From: Bacillus sp. AFS015802
GTDB taxonomy: Bacteria; Bacillota; Bacilli; Bacillales; Bacillaceae_B
Assembly: GCF_002561455.1 (NCBI RefSeq)
Contig: NZ_NTUP01000066.1
Location: 62,001-126,000 of the forward strand
Direction of reading: 5' to 3'
DNA: 64,000 bases
Positions 43,381-50,703 of the stretch are shown piece by piece. Position numbers and translations under genes: made by a program. Position 1 is the first letter of the stretch. Each line of letters opens with the position of its first letter. The notes under the pieces are model-generated. The model made no database searches. It was not told where the DNA came from and saw only the letters and a list, made by a program, of their open reading frames with translations.

Positions 43381-44609
43381 CAATCTACCTTAATATATCT
43401 AATCCTTTTATTGAAAAAGGCAATTCCCGCAGATATAAAAACAATTGATCCAGCTATAACAAACATATAGGATACATTGATAAACTCACCTACTATTCCC
43501 GCGGATATATTGGCTATCGGAATGATCATAACAGACAGACTGGTCATGAGCCCGATAAATCGCCCTCTAAGATTAGGTGGTGCACCTGACATAACAATGG
43601 TTGAGATACTTACAGCTCCAAGAGTGATCCCGAACAATTGGATAGTGGATAAAAAAATGGTTAAAAAAACGGATTCCGAAATTCCTACTCCGATAATACA
43701 AATGGAAGATAATCCCCATCCTATGGAAATGAGTTTACCGGCTCCAACTTTTCTATCTAAAAAACCAATAGATAATCCAGCTAAAATTGATCCTATGACT
43801 CCTGCTGCTTGAATATAACCATATAAGGAAGCATCTCCATTTAGTTTTTCAGTAACCAAAGCTGGATAAAAAGGACCTAAGAAAGAGGCAAAATTAATAA
43901 AGATGCTAATATATAAAATGGATGTAATCTTTTTATTTCCTTTTATTTTTTCCCAGCTTTCTTTAATGTCTTTGAATAAATGAACTTTGTTTTGAAGGAG
44001 TTCTTGCCCATTTATACTTTCAGATCGAGGGAGTGTTAAAAATAAAATAAATATGGATACGATAAAAAACGATAAAGAATTTATGAAGAATGCCCATGCT
44101 ATACCAATGATCCCGATGATCAAACCTGCAGAAGCATTTCCAACTAATGAGGCAGCATTGTTTACGACAGAGAATGAGCCATTAACAGAAGCTAATTTGT
44201 CCCTATGTACAAGATCTGGAATGATAGAAGACCTTACGGGATTTATAAATGCAGTAAATCCATTTAATATGAAAACTAAGATTAGAGCTAATAGAAAAGG
44301 AATATGATTGTAGATGAACATATAAATGACCAATAAAAAGACAATGGACCCAGCTAAGATATTGGTAACTAATAATAATTTCTTTCTTTCCCAGCGGTCA
44401 GCAAGGGCTCCAGCTATAGGGGAAATGATCATATCAGAGATTTGCCACATAGCTCCTATCATGGCAGTTTGGAAGGTAGAAGAGCTCTGAGAAAAAACGG
44501 CCCACATAATCGCTATATTAAAGAACGTATCCCCAATTGTTGATACGGCTTGAGAGGATAATAGTAAGTTAACATTCTTATTTTCCCTCTTCCAAATATT
44601 ATTCCACAT
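43380..44609 (-). CDS. MFS transporter (exporter-like)
   Basis: A 409-residue, 12-helix major facilitator protein. The loop between helices 2 and 3 reads GALADRWERKKLLL, a version of the MFS G-x-x-x-D-R-x-G-R-R/K motif A, and helix 5 region NAASLVGNASAGLIIG is exporter-like (motif C type). This branch (MFS_3/EntS-like) includes macrolide and siderophore exporters. The gene is AT-richer than its neighbours (many AAT, ATA, TTA codons), hinting at transfer. AAGGGAGAG precedes the start. Substrate unknown. Confidence 0.88.
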   Translation of the reverse strand: MWNNIWKRENKNVNLLLSSQAVSTIGDTFFNIAIMWAVFSQSSSTFQTAMIGAMWQISDMIISPIAGALADRWERKKLLLVTNILAGSIVFLLVIYMFIYNHIPFLLALILVFILNGFTAFINPVRSSIIPDLVHRDKLASVNGSFSVVNNAASLVGNASAGLIIGIIGIAWAFFINSLSFFIVSIFILFLTLPRSESINGQELLQNKVHLFKDIKESWEKIKGNKKITSILYISIFINFASFLGPFYPALVTEKLNGDASLYGYIQAAGVIGSILAGLSIGFLDRKVGAGKLISIGWGLSSICIIGVGISESVFLTIFLSTIQLFGITLGAVSISTIVMSGAPPNLRGRFIGLMTSLSVMIIPIANISAGIVGEFINVSYMFVIAGSIVFISAGIAFFNKRIRYIKVD

Positions 44610-44728
44610 GATTACTCTCCCTTATCTGACACACATTTGATCCTTAATCCAGAACTACTTAACTAATTCCTCATTAAGTATTGGATAAACCATAAAAAGG
44701 TAATTTTTTCTTCGACTAGGGAGGTCTA

Positions 44729-44786
44729 TGGGGACAGGTTCCTTGTTCCAGTTTGACATATCGGGTCAAGTGACCTGTCTCTCTGT
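44729..44786. repeat. Opposed pair of ACCTGTCCC-type repeats, last copy before the island
   Basis: TATGGGGACAGGTTCCTTGT (44728-44747) and inverted GGGTCAAGTGACCTGTCTCT (44764-44783). No member of either repeat family was found between here and the end of the window. Confidence 0.72.
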
Positions 44787-44790
44787 TCGC

Positions 44791-45477
44791 CTACGCAATA
44801 CTACTAATAAACTCCAGAGTTATTCGATTAAACATAGAAGGGTTTTCCGTGTTTGCTAAGTGCCCGCAGTCTGGAATGATTCCTGGTGTAATGAGGCTAT
44901 TCAACGATGATAGATGGTGGACCGAATCCACTTCATGTTTTTCGTTTCCGCCATTTATGAGTAGTGTAGGGACTGTTAACTTCTTTATTTGGTCATCGGT
45001 TACAGCCGGATAATGATAAGTGAAGCACTTCACCCCCCTGTGTAACGTGGTTTCCCAACGTGGACCATGGAGAAGAAGATAGTCTTTCGCTACTTCAGGT
45101 GCTTCTGCTTTGAGGTTATGTAAAAAATGATATTGTTTTTCCATGATCTCGTGCATTTCTTCCGGGATGCTTGGAACGTAGCCTGTCAAGACAATGCCTT
45201 TTGTCAATTCAGGATATCTGATTGCTGCATGCAGGGCAAAACTAGCTCCCATGGAAAGTCCAATCAAGATACCAGGCTCTCTTTTCCTGAGTTCACTTAT
45301 AAACCATTCAAGTGTTTGCTCGAAAAAAGGATCATCAGCATCCCTGCTATTCTGGCCGTGTCCCGGCAAATCAATTGGAATAACAGTGTATTCCTCTCGT
45401 AAAGTACCTAATTGCTCCTTGAAATGCATTTCTCCTGTCCCCATTAAACCATGAATCATATAAACATTCATTGCCAT
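44791..45477 (-). CDS. Alpha/beta hydrolase
   Basis: A 228-residue hydrolase. IHGLMGTGEMHF gives the oxyanion strand, GLSMGAS the nucleophile elbow with Ser ~75, PTLLINGGNEKHEVD the acidic region (a classical Asp is not obvious; Glu or Asp in EKHEVD may serve) and IPDCGHLANTEN the catalytic His. Related to MenH/BioH-like small esterases; substrate unknown. Start at 45477 after GGAG; ATG 45471 is nearly as good. Single gene, convergent with nothing immediate, just left of the AT-rich island. Confidence 0.87.
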   Translation of the reverse strand: MAMNVYMIHGLMGTGEMHFKEQLGTLREEYTVIPIDLPGHGQNSRDADDPFFEQTLEWFISELRKREPGILIGLSMGASFALHAAIRYPELTKGIVLTGYVPSIPEEMHEIMEKQYHFLHNLKAEAPEVAKDYLLLHGPRWETTLHRGVKCFTYHYPAVTDDQIKKLTVPTLLINGGNEKHEVDSVHHLSSLNSLITPGIIPDCGHLANTENPSMFNRITLEFISSIA

Positions 45478-45518
45478 TTTCTCCACTCTCCTCACTTTTA
45501 TATGCCTATGTACTAAGT

Positions 45519-46430
45519 TTATAGAGTAAAACCATGGTTGATAATGAGCCTGAGGTGGACTTTGGTGTAGGTCTTAAGACTTATGGAGGAGTGGGGGATG
45601 TCCTTTGGCTTTGTCTCCTTTCCAACATTCTTCTGATGCTCATAACAATAAATTTTCCCTTTAAAAGCACGATTCGATAAACAATACCCCCTAACTTTCT
45701 CAGACACAGGCTTGTTGCAAATCGTACAAGTACCACCTGAGCTAGCCTTTCCATCTAATGCATGCTTATGTTTTTCTCTAATGTGGAGGTCAGGAATATT
45801 TGCCTCAAAAAATGCATGGTAGATGGTTGAGATCTCACTTTCATTTAAAAGAGGTTCTTTATGCTGGATTTTTAACACCGACAACTTCCGGTGAATAAAC
45901 TCGGAAAACTCAATGTCATACACAATCAATTCATTAGAAGCGATCTTACGATAATCCGAATCCACTTTAAAAGTAGATCGCTTTGTAAAAGAAACCATCG
46001 ATACAAAACTATCATGGTACTTCTCATCAATTAATGAAGAAAGTGCTTTAATGTGACCATAGTTTTGTACAAAAGGGTTCATCATTTTGTACTTCCCATT
46101 GACCAGCCACGTGTTCCGATCTTTCCCACCATAGATGGTCCCCTGATAGTTTTTCGTTTCAATAGTAAAGATGGTGTATGGGGTGATGACCACATGGTCG
46201 ATTTGTGAATAGCCGGACTTTGCTTTCGGGTTGGGTATAAGGAGATCACTTAGGTGGCGGTAAGGCTTGGGCAGTTGATCTAGTTGGATATCAATTTTGT
46301 ATTCTCCTAGTTCTCCTTTTCTGATGGCAATCTGTTCATTGGTTCTTTTTGGTTTTGATGGTGCAGTACTAGTAGCTTGTTTGGGTTTGGACTCATTCTT
46401 CTTCTTTAAAAAGTTTAGGAATAATAGCAT
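45519..46430 (-). CDS. NERD-domain protein with C-terminal zinc finger
   Basis: A 303-residue protein. After a basic, possibly membrane-proximal N-terminus (LLFLNFLKKKNESKPK), a NERD nuclease-related domain spans ~37-150: KGELGEYKI (Glu ~40), YSQIDHVVITPYTIFTIETKNYQGTIYG (Asp ~78, Glu ~91, Lys ~93), matching the PD-(D/E)xK-like core of this family. Cys ~235, 238, 250 and 262 with His ~265 look like a zinc-binding module near the C-terminus. NERD proteins are predicted nucleases in DNA processing or defence. It diverges from the EVE-HNH gene at 46525, 94 bp apart, and marks the left edge of the island. DNA cleavage is inferred, not shown. Confidence 0.85.
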   Translation of the reverse strand: MLLFLNFLKKKNESKPKQATSTAPSKPKRTNEQIAIRKGELGEYKIDIQLDQLPKPYRHLSDLLIPNPKAKSGYSQIDHVVITPYTIFTIETKNYQGTIYGGKDRNTWLVNGKYKMMNPFVQNYGHIKALSSLIDEKYHDSFVSMVSFTKRSTFKVDSDYRKIASNELIVYDIEFSEFIHRKLSVLKIQHKEPLLNESEISTIYHAFFEANIPDLHIREKHKHALDGKASSGGTCTICNKPVSEKVRGYCLSNRAFKGKIYCYEHQKNVGKETKPKDIPHSSISLKTYTKVHLRLIINHGFTL

Positions 46431-46524
46431 GAATTTCTCCTTGGTGGTTTGATATACTTAGTATCGTACATATATATGGAAATTTTAACCGCTATTAAGT
46501 TCCGAATAATTAAGGAGGCAACTA

Positions 46525-47550
46525 ATGCCCACTCCCATCACCATCAGCAAAAATAATCAACTATTATACGAAGCTACCAATATTCAAGAAGCTGCAGGCT
46601 GCCTTGCTGATTATCTCAATATAAAGAAGTCAAAATGCTATGATCCTATCGAGAGAGGATATGTCTACAGTATTCCCTACCATTTCGAAGGGGACGAATA
46701 TCGTTTTATAGCACCACCAGAGATCGCTGCTAATCGTCGCCAGGAATTAGAAGATAGTGACCATAAGAATGCACGCCGCATCTGGCTGGTACCTGCGAAT
46801 CCAAACGAATACGACTTGGAAAGGGCATTCGTCCAATTTGAATACCTTGACTGGAAACGTTCCTTCAACTATGAAAATGGTGATATCTTATTTTTGTATG
46901 TTTCCGGAAGTGTTAGAAAGGTCAGGTATAAGGTGGAAGTAATAGAGGGATTGGTTCAAATGGATGATACGGTCTATGATCGGTCGCTTTGGGTAGACCA
47001 AGAAAAGTATGTTCAATCCATTGGTGGGGATAAGACGCGTGTCCGCTTGGTGGATGTGGTTGATACGGATGGATTATCACTATATCGATTAAGGGAGCAT
47101 GGGTTGAAAGGGAATATCCAGGGCTCAATGAAACTTACCGGTGAGCTCCGTGACTACATCATGTCGTTCTTTCATGAGGATTTGTCTGCTGAAATCTACC
47201 CTGATGAAGTGCCGGAAATGTGGGAAGGGGAGCAGAGAACGATTACGGTTAATTCATATGAACGCAATCCACTTGCTCGTAAGCAATGCATCAATCATTA
47301 TGGTGCCGAATGCCAGGTATGTAAGATGAACTTTGAAGATACATATGGGGAAGTGGGGAAAGAGTTCATTCACGTACACCATATTAAACCCCTACATGAA
47401 ATTCAGAAGGGCTATCAGGTGAATCCGAGAGAGGATTTGATTCCTGTGTGTCCGAATTGTCATGCGATGCTTCATAGGAAAGAGGATGGAGTGTATTTAA
47501 CGGTAGAGGAATTGAAAGAGCGTCTTGGAATGAAAGTAAGCACCTTATAA
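46525..47550 (+). CDS. EVE-like/HNH endonuclease, candidate modification-dependent restriction enzyme
   Basis: A 341-residue protein. Residues ~1-65 form a small N-terminal module of unknown kind. Residues ~84-215 (RRIWLVPANPNEYDLERAF, NYENGDILFLYVSGSVRKVRYKVEVI read in parts) have the strand order of an EVE/PUA-like reader domain, which in restriction enzymes binds modified bases. The C-terminus (~255-318) is an HNH nuclease: Cys ~263/266, HVHHIKP at 283-289, DLIPVCPNCHAMLH at 304-317, very like McrA-type enzymes that cut methylated or phosphorothioated DNA. AAGGAGG precedes the start. It lies in the same island as a phosphorothioation system, so its specificity matters; the EVE call is by eye. 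Confidence 0.83.
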   Translation: MPTPITISKNNQLLYEATNIQEAAGCLADYLNIKKSKCYDPIERGYVYSIPYHFEGDEYRFIAPPEIAANRRQELEDSDHKNARRIWLVPANPNEYDLERAFVQFEYLDWKRSFNYENGDILFLYVSGSVRKVRYKVEVIEGLVQMDDTVYDRSLWVDQEKYVQSIGGDKTRVRLVDVVDTDGLSLYRLREHGLKGNIQGSMKLTGELRDYIMSFFHEDLSAEIYPDEVPEMWEGEQRTITVNSYERNPLARKQCINHYGAECQVCKMNFEDTYGEVGKEFIHVHHIKPLHEIQKGYQVNPREDLIPVCPNCHAMLHRKEDGVYLTVEELKERLGMKVSTL

Positions 47551-47562
47551 ATAGAAAATAAC

Positions 47563-47600
47563 AAAGCCGCAGCTTACTCCCGACGTAAGATGCGGCTTTC
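47563..47600. terminator. Bidirectional terminator after the EVE-HNH gene
   Basis: AAAGCCGCAGCTTAC pairs with GTAAGATGCGGCTTT (one mismatch) around TCCCGAC. It overlaps the 3' end of the small minus-strand gene. Confidence 0.85.
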
Positions 47601-47756
47601 TCTCTTAGCCAACCTAATAACTTCCTTCACATCCGAACCCCTATAAACAGAAGTCCTCCTATTATGATCTGTAAAATATATCTCCCCATAATCATGCTCA
47701 CGGGAAAACCCAACAATCATAAAATTATATGTGTGCTTCCCTTTTAATAGAATCAA
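47574..47756 (-). CDS. Small 60-65-residue protein of unknown function
   Basis: A compact protein with strand-rich start (HTYNFMIVGFSREHDYGEIYF) and a basic helical end (VIRLAKRESRILRRE). TTG at 47756 is the conventional start but has no ribosome site. In the same frame, ATT at 47771 follows GGGGGG by 6 nt and would give KKQELILLKGKHTYN, a more natural N-terminus; a rare ATT start is possible. No family recognised. Sits between the nuclease and an Xre regulator on the same strand as the latter. Confidence 0.5.
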   Translation of the reverse strand: MILLKGKHTYNFMIVGFSREHDYGEIYFTDHNRRTSVYRGSDVKEVIRLAKRESRILRRE

Positions 47757-47797
47757 TTCTTGTTTCTTAATGGTAATCCCCCCAATTAACTACCAAG

Positions 47798-48058
47798 TCA
47801 TTCTTTTGGCTTATTTGTTTTTTTTATTCTATCAATTTCCTGAAAAATCCGGTCAATGCTAATTCCTGTATTATTATGTATTCTGCTTAGTGTTAGTGAG
47901 GTTGGAATACTTTCTCCTCTCTCGATCCTTCCGTAGCCTTCTTCAGACATTTTAGTGATCCAGGCAAACTCAGCCTGGGTCATATCCATTTCAATTCTTC
48001 TTCTTTTCAGTATCTTTCCCAGTAATTCCGCAAAAGGCTTATTTTCTTCTTTTACCAA
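47798..48058 (-). CDS. Xre-family helix-turn-helix regulator
   Basis: An 86-residue Cro/CI-type DNA-binding protein. Residues ~12-68 form the HTH: LGKILKRRRIEMDMTQAEFAWITKMSEEGYGRIERGESIPTSLTLSRI shows the usual helices (read in parts). It starts with TTG at 48058, with GGGGAG 6 nt ahead. It diverges from the MazG-like gene (256 bp apart) and lies between the EVE-HNH nuclease and that gene. Regulator of the small cassette or of the island is a guess from position. Confidence 0.82.
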   Translation of the reverse strand: MVKEENKPFAELLGKILKRRRIEMDMTQAEFAWITKMSEEGYGRIERGESIPTSLTLSRIHNNTGISIDRIFQEIDRIKKTNKPKE

Positions 48059-48281
48059 AGGATTCTCCCCTTTTTAGAACCATTATCAAATTGGGGAAAA
48101 TCATGTACCACGAACAGTAAGTAGGATTATTACAAATTATGTAAAATTTATCGAATTTATTTTTGTCACTGGTTATTTAAAAGGGATTTCTATATTCAGG
48201 TGCCTTATAGGGATTGAGAATTGGTAAGAAAGTAACTGATGTGCCCATCTTTGCTCTATGGACTCCATATAAATGTTAAAA

Positions 48282-48301
48282 TATAGATAATATAATCTAT
48301 A
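48282..48301. promoter_or_regulatory. Inverted repeat in the MazG-like leader
   Basis: TATAGAT and ATCTATA, exact 7-bp inverted repeats 6 bp apart, directly before the AGGAGG of the MazG-like gene. Could bind one of the adjacent Xre regulators or form a short RNA hairpin; undecided. Confidence 0.4.
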
Positions 48302-48314
48302 GGAGGTCACCAAT

Positions 48315-48638
48315 ATGCCGACCTACAACAAGTTAGTACGGGATAAAATCCCACAGATCATTGAAAGTAAAGGTAAGGAGTTTTCAACAAAGATCCTTAA
48401 CGATAAAGACTACATAAAGTACTTAAAAGAAAAAGCTTATGAGGAACTTGATGAATACTGTGCGACTGAAACGGATGGAGAAGCTGTGGAAGAGCTTGCT
48501 GATTTGCTGGAGATTATTAGGGCTTTGGCTAAGCAGCATGGATCTACTATTGAAGAAGTAGAAGCAGTGCGGAAAAATAAGTATGAGAAGCGTGGGGGGT
48601 TTCAGGAGAAGGTGTTCCTGATTGAGGTAAAGGATTAA
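48315..48638 (+). CDS. MazG-like nucleotide pyrophosphohydrolase
   Basis: A 107-residue all-alpha NTP pyrophosphohydrolase-like protein. The motif EELDE (~43-47) and EELADLL (~59-65) give the E-E-x-x-E...E-x-x-D metal site of the MazG/HisE superfamily; YNKLVRDKIPQIIESKGK is the typical start of the stand-alone form often labelled phosphoribosyl-ATP pyrophosphohydrolase. Such enzymes clean up non-canonical or excess NTPs; relatives occur in phages and defence islands. AGGAGG precedes the start. Confidence 0.87.
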   Translation: MPTYNKLVRDKIPQIIESKGKEFSTKILNDKDYIKYLKEKAYEELDEYCATETDGEAVEELADLLEIIRALAKQHGSTIEEVEAVRKNKYEKRGGFQEKVFLIEVKD

Positions 48639-48785
48639 TTCATTTTTGAGTTCAAATTGTGTAGTGACCCATTAATAGACCTATTTTCAGAGAGATAGAG
48701 AAAAGAATTCATTCGTGAATAGAACATGAAGTAAAAGAAGTTCACTGAGAGTAAAGGGTTGTCAGCAAGTTTGAGGGGGAGAGAA

Positions 48786-49136
48786 ATGGAGACTATTGGA
48801 GCTAGATTGAAAGAAATAAGAGAAAAAAGTGACCTAACTCTAGATGAGTTTGCAAATAAGATAAATCTGACTAAAGGAATTATCTGGAGTTATGAGTTTG
48901 GAAAAAAAGAACCTAGCATTAATCACTTAAAGAGAATAGCAGAATTTTTTAACATTTCTTTGGAATTTCTAATTTATGGAGTCGATAAGAAAATTGACAT
49001 AAATCTGAATGAAGAATTAATAAAGGACCAATTCTTTATGACTGTGGACGAAATAGAAGTGAGTCAAGATGAACTTCTTGAAGTGATTGCATATATAAAA
49101 GCGAAGAGGATAGTGAAGAAAGAACTAATGAAGTAA
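48786..49136 (+). CDS. Xre-family regulator next to the dnd operon
   Basis: A 116-residue regulator. The HTH lies at ~7-60 (RLKEIREKSDLTLDEFANKINLTKGIIWSYEFGKKEPSINHLKRIAEFF read in parts), followed by a helical, acidic C-terminus (NEELIKDQFFMTVDEIEVSQDELLEVIAYIKAK). ATG at 48786 follows GGGGGAG; an upstream TTG at 48759 is in frame but lies before the ribosome site. It converges on dndA, sharing a strong terminator hairpin. Control of dnd/dpt genes is possible but the operator-like repeats sit 6 kb away at the dndB/dptF promoters. Confidence 0.83.
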   Translation: METIGARLKEIREKSDLTLDEFANKINLTKGIIWSYEFGKKEPSINHLKRIAEFFNISLEFLIYGVDKKIDINLNEELIKDQFFMTVDEIEVSQDELLEVIAYIKAKRIVKKELMK

Positions 49137-49140
49137 TAGG

Positions 49141-49192
49141 CAAAATATTAAGAGCCAATTCAATTAATATTTGAAAGGCTCTTAATATTTTG
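49141..49192. terminator. Perfect 16-bp stem, bidirectional terminator between Xre gene and dndA
   Basis: CAAAATATTAAGAGCC (49141-49156) pairs without mismatch with 49177-49192; the 20-nt loop contains a further TTCAA/TTGAA pairing. It lies between two converging stop codons. Confidence 0.85.
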
Positions 49193-49198
49193 GACTTC

Positions 49199-50317
49199 CT
49201 AAAGAGATTTAAAGACTAATAAGTCATCTTCAATAATTAGGTGTGATAAAGAAAACCGAATAGTATTCCTAACCTCATCAATCGTCAAACCAATCGCAGC
49301 AAGTACATGACTAGGTTTACTCGAACTACAAGCAGATCCTGTAGATACAGCCATAACCGGTGAAAGTTTCTTAACAAGGATCTCATTGTTCAATCCCTTA
49401 AATTGCACACTCAAGATTCCAGGGATTTTATCTTTTTGATCGTTATTAAAAGAAATAACAGTCTTAAATTTTTCTAAAAGTATATCTCTTAGTGTTTCTT
49501 CTAATCGATTCAATTTATTGATATTCTCTTGTAGAGATTGATAAGCTAATTTTGCTGCTTTTCCCATCCCAACAATATTATGGACAGCAAGTGTACCACT
49601 TCTGATGCCTTGTTCCTGTCCACCGCCATGAATAAGAGGGGTTAAAGGAGTAGAAATACCATACTCATCTCGTCTGATGTAGGCAACTCCAGTTCCTTTA
49701 GGTCCGTGAAACTTATGAGCTGAGCAAGACAAGAAAGATATACCAGGGTAGTTCTCAAGATTAAGATCAACTTTACCTATAACTTGAGTAGCATCTGTAT
49801 GAAATAATACCCCTTTATCAACGCAAAATTCTGAGATTGTTTTAATCGGGTTTAATGACCCAAGTTCATTATTCCCCCACATAATAGATACAAGTATAGT
49901 ATCCTCTCTCAGAGCTTCTTCTAAATCTTCACAAGAGACCCGTCCATAACCATCAACATCAAGATAAGTTATTTCATATCCTTTCCGTTCTAAATACTCA
50001 CATGTATCTAGAACAGAAGGGTGTTCGGTTTTTGAAGTAATAATATGTTTGCCCTTTGACTGATAATAATCTGCAACGCCTTTTAACACCATGTTGTTAG
50101 TCTCAGTCGATCCACTAGTAAAAGTTAATTCTTCAGGCTTACTTCCTAATAGTAGCGCAACATTATTTCTGGCATTTTCAACAGCCTCTTTTGCATTCAC
50201 GGCAAAAGAATAGTACTTACTTGAGGGATTCCCAAATTCCTCAAGTAAGTACGGAAGCATAGCCTCTTTAACTTCTGGTAAGAGGGGAGTAGTTGCACTG
50301 TTATCTAGATATAACAT
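49199..50317 (-). CDS. dndA: DndA, cysteine desulfurase for DNA phosphorothioation
   Basis: A 372-residue class V aminotransferase-fold enzyme that takes sulfur from L-cysteine and passes it on, probably to DndC. The PLP-binding Lys is in SAHKFHGPKG (~202), the substrate region SGSTETNN at ~68, and the sulfur-carrying Cys in STGSACSS (~330). Length is slightly shorter than IscS, as usual for DndA. It is the last gene of dndB-C-D-E-A, 14 bp after dndE; in Streptomyces dndA is transcribed apart, and some hosts lack it and use IscS. Position in the operon argues for a dedicated role. Confidence 0.92.
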   Translation of the reverse strand: MLYLDNSATTPLLPEVKEAMLPYLLEEFGNPSSKYYSFAVNAKEAVENARNNVALLLGSKPEELTFTSGSTETNNMVLKGVADYYQSKGKHIITSKTEHPSVLDTCEYLERKGYEITYLDVDGYGRVSCEDLEEALREDTILVSIMWGNNELGSLNPIKTISEFCVDKGVLFHTDATQVIGKVDLNLENYPGISFLSCSAHKFHGPKGTGVAYIRRDEYGISTPLTPLIHGGGQEQGIRSGTLAVHNIVGMGKAAKLAYQSLQENINKLNRLEETLRDILLEKFKTVISFNNDQKDKIPGILSVQFKGLNNEILVKKLSPVMAVSTGSACSSSKPSHVLAAIGLTIDEVRNTIRFSLSHLIIEDDLLVFKSL

Positions 50318-50331
50318 ATAGATTAACCCCT

Positions 50332-50703
50332 TTATGCATCTATTTTAAATAAATTATTTAGTAATTTATCGTAGTTACCTGCATGGCGATATTCGTTTTC
50401 AAGTAGTTTAATTCCGCGCTCTAAATGTGCATTGAAATAGTCAGGAAAATATTCTTCATCTGTCAGGTTGCGCTGTGTATGCTGACGAATGATTGCTTTG
50501 AAGACATAATCATGTTCTCCAGTCATAGCATTACGATGAATATCTACACCATTTTTATCTTGGACCATTTCAGGAACTTCAGGAATACGTAGAGATAAAC
50601 CTACCGCAATTCTAGATAATATATTCCAAGTTAGCCCTGTAGAGGATTGAAGGGTTTTTAAGATCTCTCCAGTGTTCTTGGACGTTTTTATTCTAAAATT
50701 CAT
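50332..50703 (-). CDS. dndE: DndE, phosphorothioation protein
   Basis: A 123-residue protein of the DndE family, needed for sulfur insertion; the E. coli protein is a tetramer with affinity for nicked DNA. Visible family traits: FRIKTSKNTGEILKTLQSSTGLTWNILSRIAVGLSL at the start (basic, helical), GEHDYVFKAIIRQHT in the middle. ATG at 50703 overlaps the last codon of dndD by 4 bases, with GGAGG inside dndD. Assignment rests on position plus size and basic N-terminus. Confidence 0.92.
   Translation of the reverse strand: MNFRIKTSKNTGEILKTLQSSTGLTWNILSRIAVGLSLRIPEVPEMVQDKNGVDIHRNAMTGEHDYVFKAIIRQHTQRNLTDEEYFPDYFNAHLERGIKLLENEYRHAGNYDKLLNNLFKIDA

Noticed and set aside
49199-50317. Gene considered as a housekeeping IscS/NifS desulfurase
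   Set aside because: It sits 14 bp behind dndE in the same operon with no Fe-S or thiamine genes nearby, so DndA is the better name.
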